Assembly: GCA_963785255.1 (NCBI GenBank)
Contig: CAWAUR010000009.1
Span: forward strand, 404,652-468,651
From: Bog-159 sp963785255
Lineage (GTDB): Bacteria; Acidobacteriota; Terriglobia; Bryobacterales; Bryobacteraceae
DNA length: 64,000 bases
Direction of reading: 5' to 3'
The translations under genes and the position numbers were made by a program. How positions within the stretch are numbered: the stretch's first letter is position 1; every line of letters begins with the position of its first letter. The notes under the pieces are model-generated. The model had not been told where the DNA came from. It saw only the letters and a list, made by a program, of their open reading frames with translations, and ran no database searches. This document shows positions 26,112-33,670 of the stretch, one piece after another.

Positions 26112-27178
26112 TCGGGACCGTCAAGAAGATCGTGCTGATCGCGGCCTTGCTGGTGGCTGCCGTGGCTCTCATGGTGCCGGGCGCCACTATGTACTACGAA
26201 TCCGGGAAGGGCGCGCGCTGTACGTCCTGCCATGAGATGCAGGCGGTCTACGACCAATGGCATGCTTCGAGCCATCGCGGCATTGCGTGCGAGAAGTGTC
26301 ACGGCGGTGCGCTCACTACAGACGCTTCTTTCCACATGAACAACGTGCACCGGGCGCTGCAGCATGTGCGCGGCGATCTGCCGGAAGAGATCCGTCTCCG
26401 AAACCGCGATGTCCAGGAGATGACCGGGCGATGCCAGAGTTGCCACCAGCAGGAGTATGCGGCGTGGCAGTCGGGTCCGCACAGCGCGACTTACGGGCGC
26501 ATCTTCCTGGACAAAGACTACAACGCGAAGAACCGGCTGATGGACGATTGTTTGCGTTGCCACGGCATGCATCTCGAAGGCGGCGTGCGCGATCTGGTGG
26601 CGCCCATCGACCGGCGCGGGCCGTGGCAAATGCTCCATCCGGAGTTGGCGAAGGCGGCATCCATGCCTTGCCTCGCCTGCCACCAGATGCATCGCGAGGG
26701 CCGGCCGCTCGAAAAGACCAGCGCCGAAGGCAGTGTGCCCGGGCCTTCGCAGGAGGTCGTGCGGCCGTCGCTGGCCTGGTTTGACCGGCGCACGGAGCAG
26801 TACGTTCCGCTCGCCGATTTACCGCTGCCCGCGATGTTAGATGGCGCGCGGCCGGTGCGCATGAGCCGCGATCAGCGGCAGGCGCTCTGCTATCAGTGTC
26901 ACGCGCCCGTTGCAAGCATGCAGGTGGGCACGGGCGACGACCGCACCGGCATCGGCGTGCACGAAGGCATCAGTTGCATCGCCTGCCATGCGCAGCACGG
27001 CCAGAAAACGCGGGCATCCTGCGTCACCTGCCATCCGAAGATGTCCAACTGCGGGCTCGATGTAGAGAAGATGGATACCACGTTCCTCTCGCCCAAGAGT
27101 AAACATAACGTGCATTGGGTGAAATGCGCGGATTGCCACGTGCATGGCGTGCCGCCGCGCAAAAAGTTAGCGGATTGA
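26108..27178 (+). CDS. Nine-haem NapC/NirT-like membrane cytochrome c
   Basis: 356 residues from ATG 26108, overlapping the GMC stop (ATGA). One N-terminal TM anchor (IVLIAALLVAAVALMVPGAT), then nine CxxCH motifs: CTSCH, CEKCH, CQSCH, CLRCH, CLACH, CYQCH, CIACH, CVTCH, CADCH. It resembles NapC/NrfH-type quinol-linked cytochromes enlarged by extra haems. I infer that it carries electrons between the GMC flavoprotein and the membrane. Gluconate-type dehydrogenases usually use a three-haem subunit, so this partner is unusual. Confidence 0.92.
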   Translation: MIGTVKKIVLIAALLVAAVALMVPGATMYYESGKGARCTSCHEMQAVYDQWHASSHRGIACEKCHGGALTTDASFHMNNVHRALQHVRGDLPEEIRLRNRDVQEMTGRCQSCHQQEYAAWQSGPHSATYGRIFLDKDYNAKNRLMDDCLRCHGMHLEGGVRDLVAPIDRRGPWQMLHPELAKAASMPCLACHQMHREGRPLEKTSAEGSVPGPSQEVVRPSLAWFDRRTEQYVPLADLPLPAMLDGARPVRMSRDQRQALCYQCHAPVASMQVGTGDDRTGIGVHEGISCIACHAQHGQKTRASCVTCHPKMSNCGLDVEKMDTTFLSPKSKHNVHWVKCADCHVHGVPPRKKLAD

Positions 27179-27194
27179 AAAACGCTGTTCGCGT

Positions 27195-27353
27195 TTAACG
27201 CGCGGGAATGGCGCAATTCGGATGCCCGCACTCGCAAACCACGGAAGGCACGGTCGCGAGGCCTTCGCAGTAAGCCCCGCAAAATCGGCTACCCTCCGCT
27301 GCCGCGCATTGGCAAGCGGGATGTGCGCATTTTTCAGTTTTTGTTTCCGTCAT
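27195..27353 (-). CDS. Bacterial metallothionein
   Basis: A 52-residue gene: MTETKTEKCAHPACQCAAAE, GSRFCGAYCEGLATVPSVVC, ECGHPNCAIPAR. It has eight cysteines (9, 14, 16, 25, 29, 40, 42, 47) and two histidines (11, 44), in the SmtA/BmtA pattern C-x-H-P-x2-C-x-C ... C-x3-C ... C-x-C-x-H-P-x2-C. GAGGAGG lies 8 bases upstream of the ATG. It should bind zinc, copper or cadmium in the cytoplasm. It is convergent with the nine-haem cytochrome gene; no metal regulator is adjacent. Confidence 0.88.
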   Translation of the reverse strand: MTETKTEKCAHPACQCAAAEGSRFCGAYCEGLATVPSVVCECGHPNCAIPAR

Positions 27354-27483
27354 CTGGAAACCTCCTCGGAGTTCGTGGTCCCATCATAGATTTGGCCAAT
27401 GCAGAACGAAAGCGGCAAGAGTATCGCGGAGCACAGGTAGCCGGCTGGCGCTTCGCGTTTGTGAGCGAAAGACCACCACCAGA

Positions 27484-27580
27484 CCGCTCCCTGACGGTCG
27501 CGGCTCAGTAACGAGTACGGTTGCGGCTCAGTCGTGACGCCGGCATACTCGTTGCTGAGCCGCGACCGTCAGGGAGTGGT
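27484..27580. repeat. Palindromic repeat family A, copy 3
   Basis: Left arm CCGCTCCCTGACGGTCGCGG with CTCAGTAACG; right arm GTTGCTGAGCCGCGACCGTC with AGGGAGTGGT. A further partial copy (GTTGCGGCTCAGTC) lies in the loop. Translation of the right arm would extend the next gene falsely (SRDRQGV), so that gene is started later. Confidence 0.9.
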
Positions 27581-27629
27581 GTTGCGCAAGCACTGGTGCG
27601 CAAGTGCGATATTCTGGTTCTCGTCGATC

Positions 27630-29195
27630 GTGAATCGCCTATTCAGAAGCCTCGTCGTGTGTTCCGCCGCCATGTTGCTGGCCGCGGCCAATACCGCCAT
27701 CTTCGACTCCAGCGGGGACGTGGGCGAAACACCCAAGAATGGCCACGTGGAATTCAATCCCGCAACCGGCGAATACACCATCACCGGCGGCGGCGCCAAC
27801 ATGTGGGCGGCCATCGACGCCTTCCACTTCGCCTGGAAAAAGCTCTCCGGCGATATGGCCGTCACCGCCGACGTGCACTTCATCGGCACGGGAGCGGTAG
27901 ATCACCGCAAAGCCGCATTGATGATCCGCCAGAGCCTCGACCCGGACTCCGCATACGCCGACGTCGCGCTGCATGGCGATGGTCTCACCTCGCTGCAATA
28001 CCGGCCCACCACCGGAGCGCAGACCCTCGAGGTGCGGCAACCCGCCAAATCGGATCTCTCCGGGCCGGTGCGCATCCGCATCGAACGTCGCGGCGATACA
28101 TTCACCATGCTGACCGGCAAGCCCGGCGAAGAGCTTGTATCCACCGGCCCCGCCACGGTCGCGCTGCGCGATCCCGTCTACGTGGGCCTGGCGGTTTGCT
28201 CGCACGATGCCAATGTGCTCGAAACCGCGGTATTCTCGAACGTGCTCACGCAAAATCTGCCGCCCGCGGGACGCCCGGCCCCACAGCGCCACGGCAGCCA
28301 AATCTCCATCTTCGATTTGCGCGACAAATCCATCAAGACCATCTACCACGCGGACCAGGTGTTCGAAGCGCCGAACTGGACGTCCGACGGAAAGTATCTG
28401 CTCTCGAATTCCGAAAGCCGCCTCTATCGCATTCCGGTGGACCCGCAAAATGGCGCGCCCGAGGCCATCGCCATCGATCCCACGCTGCGCCTCAATAACG
28501 ATCACGCCCCGTCGCCCGATGGCAAGCTAATGGCATTCTCGGCCTCGTCACCCAGCTCGCGCCAATCGCAGGTGTATCTCGCCAACGCCGATGGATCGCA
28601 CGCGCGCGTGATGGTCACCGCCACGCCCAGTTACTTTCACGGATGGTCGCCCGACGGCCGCTATCTGGCTTATGTGCTGCAGCACCCCGGCCCGAACGCC
28701 GCGCCCGCCAACTTCGATATCTTCCGCGTGCCTGCTTCCGGCGGCCCATCCGAGCAGCTCGATTCCAACCCGGCTTATGACGACGGCCCCGACTATTCGC
28801 CTGACGGCCATTGGATCTATTTCAATTCCGATCGTGCCGGCAAATGGGACATTTGGCGCATCCCCGCGGACGGCGCCGGCCCCCACGACGAGAAGGCCCA
28901 GCGCATCACCAGCGACGACATGGAGGATTGGTTTCCGCATCCCTCGCCGGACGGCAAATGGCTGCTCTTCCTGTCGTTCCCGAAAGGCACGGCCACACAT
29001 GACGGCCGCATGCCCGGCACCCAGTTGCGCATCATGCCCATGCCGGGCGCGCGGCCCGCGGAGTCACCCGGCATACAGGTACTGACGACGTTCTTTGGAG
29101 GCCAGGGCACCATCAACGTGAACTCCTGGTCGCCCGATTCGCAGCGCTTCGCCTTCGTTATTTACGAACCGCTGGATACCGCCCGTTCGAAATGA
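27630..29195 (+). CDS. Secreted PD40/TolB-like propeller with DUF1349-like domain
   Basis: 521 residues from GTG 27630 (start NRLFRSLVVCSAAMLLAAA), a signal peptide. Upstream in-frame codons belong to the family A repeat and are excluded. Residues to about 190 form a concanavalin-like DUF1349-type beta-sandwich (DMAVTADVHFIGTGAVDHRK, GLAVCSHDANVLETAVFSNV). The rest is a six-blade-type PD40 propeller with repeats such as PSPDGKLMAFSA, WSPDGRYLAYVL, YSPDGHWIYFNSDRAGKWDI and PSPDGKWLLFLS. Probably a periplasmic binding protein; ligand unknown. Confidence 0.83.
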   Translation: MNRLFRSLVVCSAAMLLAAANTAIFDSSGDVGETPKNGHVEFNPATGEYTITGGGANMWAAIDAFHFAWKKLSGDMAVTADVHFIGTGAVDHRKAALMIRQSLDPDSAYADVALHGDGLTSLQYRPTTGAQTLEVRQPAKSDLSGPVRIRIERRGDTFTMLTGKPGEELVSTGPATVALRDPVYVGLAVCSHDANVLETAVFSNVLTQNLPPAGRPAPQRHGSQISIFDLRDKSIKTIYHADQVFEAPNWTSDGKYLLSNSESRLYRIPVDPQNGAPEAIAIDPTLRLNNDHAPSPDGKLMAFSASSPSSRQSQVYLANADGSHARVMVTATPSYFHGWSPDGRYLAYVLQHPGPNAAPANFDIFRVPASGGPSEQLDSNPAYDDGPDYSPDGHWIYFNSDRAGKWDIWRIPADGAGPHDEKAQRITSDDMEDWFPHPSPDGKWLLFLSFPKGTATHDGRMPGTQLRIMPMPGARPAESPGIQVLTTFFGGQGTINVNSWSPDSQRFAFVIYEPLDTARSK

Positions 29196-29337
29196 ACCTG
29201 AAACTTTTTGGCGCGCGTAACTTCCAATTCTTAAGCGCAAGGGGCGCGTGTCCGCGCCGCCATACGGGAGAGGAACTCCGCTGTCCATAGCGGCGCGAGG
29301 CGGCCCATTTTGCGCGAGTTTCTAAAAGGTCAGGAGA

Positions 29338-30681
29338 ATGAAACAAATGCTACGTTCGCACTTTGGAATTGCGGCAGGCGCAGTGGCCGCCGCGGGATTT
29401 GTGGCCGGATTTCTGGCGCTGCCATCGAAAGCGGGACTGCCCCCGGGCGCGCACGTGGAGCAGTCGCAAGCCGCCTTCACCGATTACAAGAAGGAGTCGC
29501 CGGGCACCATCCGTAAGATCACGGTCGCGGACCTGCCGCAGCCTTACCAGACCAAGTCGGCCGATAACCGTCCGCACATCGTGCCGCGTCCCGCGGACGC
29601 CTGGCCGCATACGTTGCCCGGGTTCACGGTGACGGAATATGTAACGGGTCTCACCAACCCGCGCCTGATCCGGCGCGCGCCCAATGGCGATCTGTTCGTG
29701 GCCGAAAGCGAGCCGGGCCGCGTCCGGGTGCTGCGCGGATTGGGCAAGGATGGCAAGGCCCAAACCGTATCGATCTTCGTGGAAGGCTTGACGCAGCCGT
29801 TTGGCATCGCCTTCTATCCGCCTGGTCCGCATCCACAGTACGTCTACGTCGGCAACACCGGCTCCGTGGTGCGCTTCGCTTACACGAACGGCGACCTGAA
29901 GGCGCGCGGCGCTCCGCAGACCATCGTTCCCGACATTCCTTCCGGCGGCCGGCTGACCGGCGGCGGTCACTGGACGCGCGATATCGCCTTCACTCCCGAT
30001 GGCCGCAAAATGTTCGTCTCCGTGGGTTCGCATTCAAACGACGACGATACGGATAACAACAAGGTGGAATTCCATCGCGCCGACATCCTGGAGTTCAATC
30101 CGGATGGCAGCGGTTTGCGCGTGTATGCGTGGGGCATCCGCAATCCGGTGGGCATCGCCGTGAACCCCGCCACCGGCGTGCTGTGGGCATCGGTGAACGA
30201 GCGCGACGGGCTGGGCGACAACATAGTCCCGGATTACATCACGCATGTTCAGGAGGGCGGATTTTACGGCTGGCCGTGGTTCTACATCGGCGGCCATTGG
30301 GACCCGCGGCAGCAGGGAAAACATCCGGAGTTGCAGAATAAAGTGATCGTGCCGGATGTACTGCTGCAGCCGCACAATGCGTCACTTGAGATGACGTTTT
30401 ACGACGGCCACCAATTTCCATCCGAATACGATGGCGACGCTTTCGCCAGCGAGCACGGCTCCTGGAATCGGTCCACCCGCGCGGGATACGAAGTCATTCG
30501 CGTGCCTTTGAAGAACGGCCAAGCCACCGGAGAGTACGAGGACTTTGTCACTGGCTTTGTGACTCCGAACGGCGATGTATGGGGCCGCCCAGTGGGCGTG
30601 GCCGTGGCGCAGGACGGCGCATTGATTTTCACCGACGATGGATCGAACACCGTGTGGAGAGTCGCCTATCACGGAAAATAG
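29338..30681 (+). CDS. Sorbosone dehydrogenase-like (PQQ-type) propeller
   Basis: 447 residues with a signal region (FGIAAGAVAAAGFVAGFLAL). Propeller motifs: LTNPRLIRRAPNGDLFVAES, GLTQPFGIAFYPPG, TRDIAFTPDGRKMFVSVGSH, YAWGIRNPVGIAVNP, VNERDGLGDNIVPDYITHV, GGFYGWPW and FASEHGSWNRSTRAGYEV. These are typical of L-sorbosone/glucose dehydrogenase beta-propellers that bind PQQ and calcium. CAGGAGA sits very close to ATG 29338, so ATG 29347 is also possible. Located in the periplasm. Confidence 0.9.
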   Translation: MKQMLRSHFGIAAGAVAAAGFVAGFLALPSKAGLPPGAHVEQSQAAFTDYKKESPGTIRKITVADLPQPYQTKSADNRPHIVPRPADAWPHTLPGFTVTEYVTGLTNPRLIRRAPNGDLFVAESEPGRVRVLRGLGKDGKAQTVSIFVEGLTQPFGIAFYPPGPHPQYVYVGNTGSVVRFAYTNGDLKARGAPQTIVPDIPSGGRLTGGGHWTRDIAFTPDGRKMFVSVGSHSNDDDTDNNKVEFHRADILEFNPDGSGLRVYAWGIRNPVGIAVNPATGVLWASVNERDGLGDNIVPDYITHVQEGGFYGWPWFYIGGHWDPRQQGKHPELQNKVIVPDVLLQPHNASLEMTFYDGHQFPSEYDGDAFASEHGSWNRSTRAGYEVIRVPLKNGQATGEYEDFVTGFVTPNGDVWGRPVGVAVAQDGALIFTDDGSNTVWRVAYHGK

Positions 30682-30692
30682 TGGTGGCGATT

Positions 30693-30891
30693 GTTACCGA
30701 GCCGCGACTGTTGCTGAGCCGCGACCGTTACTGAGCCGCGACTGTTACTGAGCCGCGACTGTTACTGAGCCGCGACCGTTACTGAGCCGCGACTGTTACT
30801 GAGCCGCGACCGTTACTGAGCCGCGACCGTTACTGAGCCGCGACCGTTACTGAGCCGCGACCGTTACTGAGCCGCGACCGTGAGGGAGCGG
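30693..30891. repeat. 17-bp tandem array, 11 copies, grown from family A
   Basis: The unit is GTTACTGAGCCGCGACY. Eleven head-to-tail units fill 30693-30879; the first two differ slightly and the last position alternates C/T. The final unit runs into GTGAGGGAGCGG, the outer end of a family A right arm. No left arm is present. Confidence 0.95.
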
Positions 30892-30982
30892 TTTCCCGGG
30901 AGCGGTTAAGCGCCCCTTGCCACCCATAGACTCCGCCGGAGAAACCACCTATACTATCCTCGGATAAAGAGAGGTAGTTACC

Positions 30983-31573
30983 TTGAAAGCTCGATATGGG
31001 TGGATGATCCTGGCGGCTGTCGTGTTCGCTTCGGGATGCGGCAAGCAGGAGCGGATAGAAGCAGTCCAGCTCTCCCAGGTTCTCGAGAAGAATCAAGCCA
31101 ATCTTGCGACGGCCAATTCCGTTGAGAAAGAGTTCGTCAGCGGCTTGCGCGGGTGGGCCGGAGACATCATCGCCAACGGCGCGGGCCGGGGCGCGCAACT
31201 GGATCAAAACTCTACCGTGGCCGCGCAGCTTGCGAAATCGGCGGCGGAAATCGGCGCGGAATTAGGCCGTGTGCGCCAGTCCTTCTACGATCTCTCCTTG
31301 AAACAGGAGTATCCGCAGACAGTCCGCGATGGGCTGATCACGCAACTGGCCACGCGCCAGAGGCTGCTTCAGGATATGCGCGCTTCGTTGGAACGTTGCG
31401 TGCCCCAGTTCATGGACTTCCGTCACGATAAAACCTATGTGGGCGACTCGTATCCGGCCGGCATCGCGGAACTGGACGCCTTACTGCGGGCTTACAAACC
31501 ACCGCCGGACGCCGTCCGATCCGCGCTGGCGGACCTCAAAGGGAAGTACAAGCTGAGCCACAGGCAGCTCTGA
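30983..31573 (+). CDS. Putative lipoprotein of unknown function
   Basis: 196 residues from TTG 30983, with GAGAGG about 8 bases upstream. The N-terminus WMILAAVVFASGC has a lipobox with Cys near residue 19. The mature part is helical and coiled-coil-like (AAQLAKSAAEIGAELGRVRQ; ATRQRLLQDMRASLERCVPQ). No family recognised. It stands between the 17-bp array and family B hairpins. Confidence 0.65.
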   Translation: MKARYGWMILAAVVFASGCGKQERIEAVQLSQVLEKNQANLATANSVEKEFVSGLRGWAGDIIANGAGRGAQLDQNSTVAAQLAKSAAEIGAELGRVRQSFYDLSLKQEYPQTVRDGLITQLATRQRLLQDMRASLERCVPQFMDFRHDKTYVGDSYPAGIAELDALLRAYKPPPDAVRSALADLKGKYKLSHRQL

Positions 31574-31592
31574 GACAATTCTGCCTGCCGTC

Positions 31593-31680
31593 GTGGGGCA
31601 GGCTCGCAGCCTGCGCGGGCCTCGCAGGCCCGCTCTTTGGCTACCTTCGCTCGTCGAGGACAGGCCAGGAGGTCTGTCCT
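31593..31680. repeat. Hairpin repeat family B plus GACAGGCC palindrome
   Basis: 31593-31633: GTGGGGCAGGCTcgcAGCCT followed by GCGCGGGCCTcgcAGGCCCG, two hairpins. At 31657-31680 AGGACAGGCC faces GGTCTGTCCT, a relative of the palindrome after the GGT gene. The remaining bases to 31881 hold no supported gene. Confidence 0.85.
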
Positions 31681-31881
31681 ACAGTATTTTTCCACTGCTC
31701 GCGCCCGCGGGTACGCTGGTCACGCCGCTCAAATCCGTTCCATGGTTACTACCGAGAGCACCTTGCTCGTGACAGGTGGTGCCTTCACAAACGGTTTTCA
31801 CGGCCGCCAAGGCGCCAAAGATAGTTCCACTCCCCATTCCCCCTTCCACGCAAACGATCCCGCCGCCGGCGGTTGCTCCAT

Positions 31882-32151
31882 GTGGTGGTGGCTTTCATCT
31901 CGTTTGCTCTTGTTCTGCCGGCGGCCGCCGAGACCTACAAGAGCACCTAAGCGGAGCGATCCTGCAAGCGAACCAACCACGTCACGTTGGTGCCGCAGGG
32001 TGCGGCGGGCGGGATGCACGTGGTCTCAAACTTCAGCGGATGGGAGCACAACGATCGCGACGACTTCAAGAAGCGCGTGGATGAATCTCTCGCTAAATTG
32101 AAGAACGCGCCGCCTTCCCAACCCGTCACACCGGACGCCCCAGCCAAGTAA
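31882..32151 (+). pseudogene. Small secreted protein gene with internal stop
   Basis: A GTG-start frame (31882) encodes a signal peptide, VVVAFISFALVLPAAAETYK, then ST and a TAA at 31948-31950. The same frame continues for 67 codons (AERSCKRTNHVTLVPQGAAG, GMHVVSNFSGWEHNDRDDFK, then KRVDESLAKLK) to a TAA at 32149. The signal and body in one frame suggest a single gene broken by one stop codon. Family unknown. Confidence 0.5.
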
Positions 32152-32324
32152 CTGCCGATTGAGCTGGAGCCTCCATTCGCCACGGGGCGGACTCGTTCGA
32201 AAAACGGCGTCCGTCAAATGGCGCCAAGGGGTCGCCGGCGCGTGGATTCGATGAAACTGGCGAGTGCGAACACGTGCCCCGTTTCCTCGTAGAATAGTCT
32301 TAATCCGTAGATCCGAATCGAGGT

Positions 32325-33233
32325 GTGCCTGTGTTATCGCGCTTGATCTTCTGGCCATGCTTCGCAGGCGTCCTGACTCTGGTGGGCGGTCTGTTTGCCG
32401 CAAGAAAGTCCTTCCCGGCAGCCAAGGGGCTGGAGAAGGTAATCGTGTTTGGACCTATCTTCTTTTCAGTGCCGCTGGCGGTCTTCGGCGCCGAGCATTT
32501 CACAAATTCCCGATCGATCTCCCAGATCGTTCCGCCGTGGATGCCGGCGCATATGTTCTGGACCTATTTCGTCGGCTTCGCGGAAATCTCCGCGGGCATC
32601 GGCATTGCGCTGCGGACGATCCACGCCCGCATGGTGGCGATGCTCGTGGGAATTATGTTTATTTGCTTCGTGCTGATGATCCATCTCCCCAACGTCGCCG
32701 CCAACCCGCAAAACCGGATACTCTGGGCAGTCGCTCTCAGAGACCTGGCCTTCGCCGGTGGGGCGTTTGCGCTGGCCGCCACTGCGATGAAGCCCATGCG
32801 GATCGTGGCGGGAGTCTTGGTTGCCGTGCCTCTCCTTTTCTTCGCGGTCGAACACTTCCTGCATCCGGAATTCGCGCCCGGCGTTCCCCTCGCAAAGGTG
32901 ACACCGGACTGGGTCCCCATACGCGCTTTTTGGGGATACCTGACGGGGGCCACGCTACTCATTTCCGGGGCGGCCATGCTGGTGTACCGCAGGCGCGCTC
33001 GCCTCGCTGCCACGTTACTCGGCGCAGTGCTCGCGCTGCTGGTTTTGTTCCTTTATTTGCCCATCTTCCTCACGGCGGCCGAGCCTGCCCTACTGGAGGG
33101 CATCAACTATGTCGCCGACACGTTGCTCTTCGCCGGCGTTGTGCTGCTGGCCGCAACCATTATGCCGGATGGAGTGTCCCGGCCCGCGATGTCGCGTGTT
33201 GCGGTCCCGGCGCCGGCGGGCCGCGCGCACTAG
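32325..33233 (+). CDS. DoxX-like polytopic membrane protein with internal duplication
   Basis: 302 residues from GTG 32325, with about eight TM helices. Two halves repeat the same motif: FGAEHFTNS plus PPWMPAHMFWTYFVGFAEIS in the first, FAVEHFLHP plus TPDWVPIRAFWGYLTGATLL in the second. This indicates duplication of a four-helix DoxX-type unit. DoxX relatives act in redox or thiosulfate metabolism, but many are unassigned. Function unknown here. Confidence 0.75.
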   Translation: MPVLSRLIFWPCFAGVLTLVGGLFAARKSFPAAKGLEKVIVFGPIFFSVPLAVFGAEHFTNSRSISQIVPPWMPAHMFWTYFVGFAEISAGIGIALRTIHARMVAMLVGIMFICFVLMIHLPNVAANPQNRILWAVALRDLAFAGGAFALAATAMKPMRIVAGVLVAVPLLFFAVEHFLHPEFAPGVPLAKVTPDWVPIRAFWGYLTGATLLISGAAMLVYRRRARLAATLLGAVLALLVLFLYLPIFLTAAEPALLEGINYVADTLLFAGVVLLAATIMPDGVSRPAMSRVAVPAPAGRAH

Positions 33234-33381
33234 CGGCCGTTCATACGACACAACACCGTTGTTGGCACCCGCTGGGGCGGCGACACGGCGTACCAGGATA
33301 CGCCAGTCCAAAACGGGGTGGCGGCGTATTCCCGACACGCACCAGGCGATGTCGCTGATTGCATGAAAAATAGGAGTACTT

Positions 33382-33401
33382 AATGGTGAGCCGGGCGGGA
33401 C
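33382..33401. repeat. tRNA 3'-end-like 20-mer, copy 1
   Basis: AATGGTGAGCCGGGCGGGAC, identical to 42241-42260. It reads on the minus strand as the 3' end of a tRNA (…CCGGCTCACCA). Here only these 20 bases match; the T-loop is absent. Confidence 0.75.
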
Positions 33402-33670
33402 ATCCGCCAACCACGTTGGGCGGAAAGACGGCCGATGATTTCGAAAGTTTCAATTCGCTGAACGACAGTGACAACGACCGGGACATCCATATTCAGGCCG
33501 TGATCGATATCCGGCGGGGCATCGATCCGCTGGCCGCGCGGAGCGATGTCGACGCCAGCCGCATTGACTATGTGTCGAACTACGTGATCACGCCGACCCG
33601 TTCCGCCTTACCGGAAGTTTTCGACCAGATTGATCTGGCTTACCAGACGGTCGAGTTGCGCGTAAAGTAG
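33383..33670 (+). pseudogene. Alpha/beta-hydrolase fragment
   Basis: The frame carries DSDNDRDIHIQAVIDIRRGI, then DPLAARSDVDASRIDYV, matching the helix and strand that precede the nucleophile elbow of dienelactone-hydrolase-like enzymes (usual continuation GYVGHSxG). The match is lost exactly before the catalytic Ser, and the frame then runs antisense to the kinase gene. The AGGAG-preceded ATG at 33383 lies in the tRNA-like 20-mer, so the present N-terminus is chimeric. Confidence 0.55.

Noticed and set aside
27534..27629. Upstream extension of the PD40 protein to an ATG at 27534
   Set aside because: Those codons are translated repeat arm (SRDRQGV); the signal peptide begins at GTG 27630.
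30693..30891. Possible CRISPR array
   Set aside because: The 17-bp units are directly adjacent without spacers, and no cas genes are present.
31637..32101. Overlapping open frames between 31.6 and 32.1 kb in other phases
   Set aside because: They are Arg/Ser/Pro-rich shadows; only the frame with signal peptide plus continuation (31882-32151) is protein-like.
33234..33382. Short frame reading GDTAYQDTPVQNGVAAYSRH after the DoxX-like gene
   Set aside because: It looks protein-like but is too short to identify and has no start site; possible remnant only.
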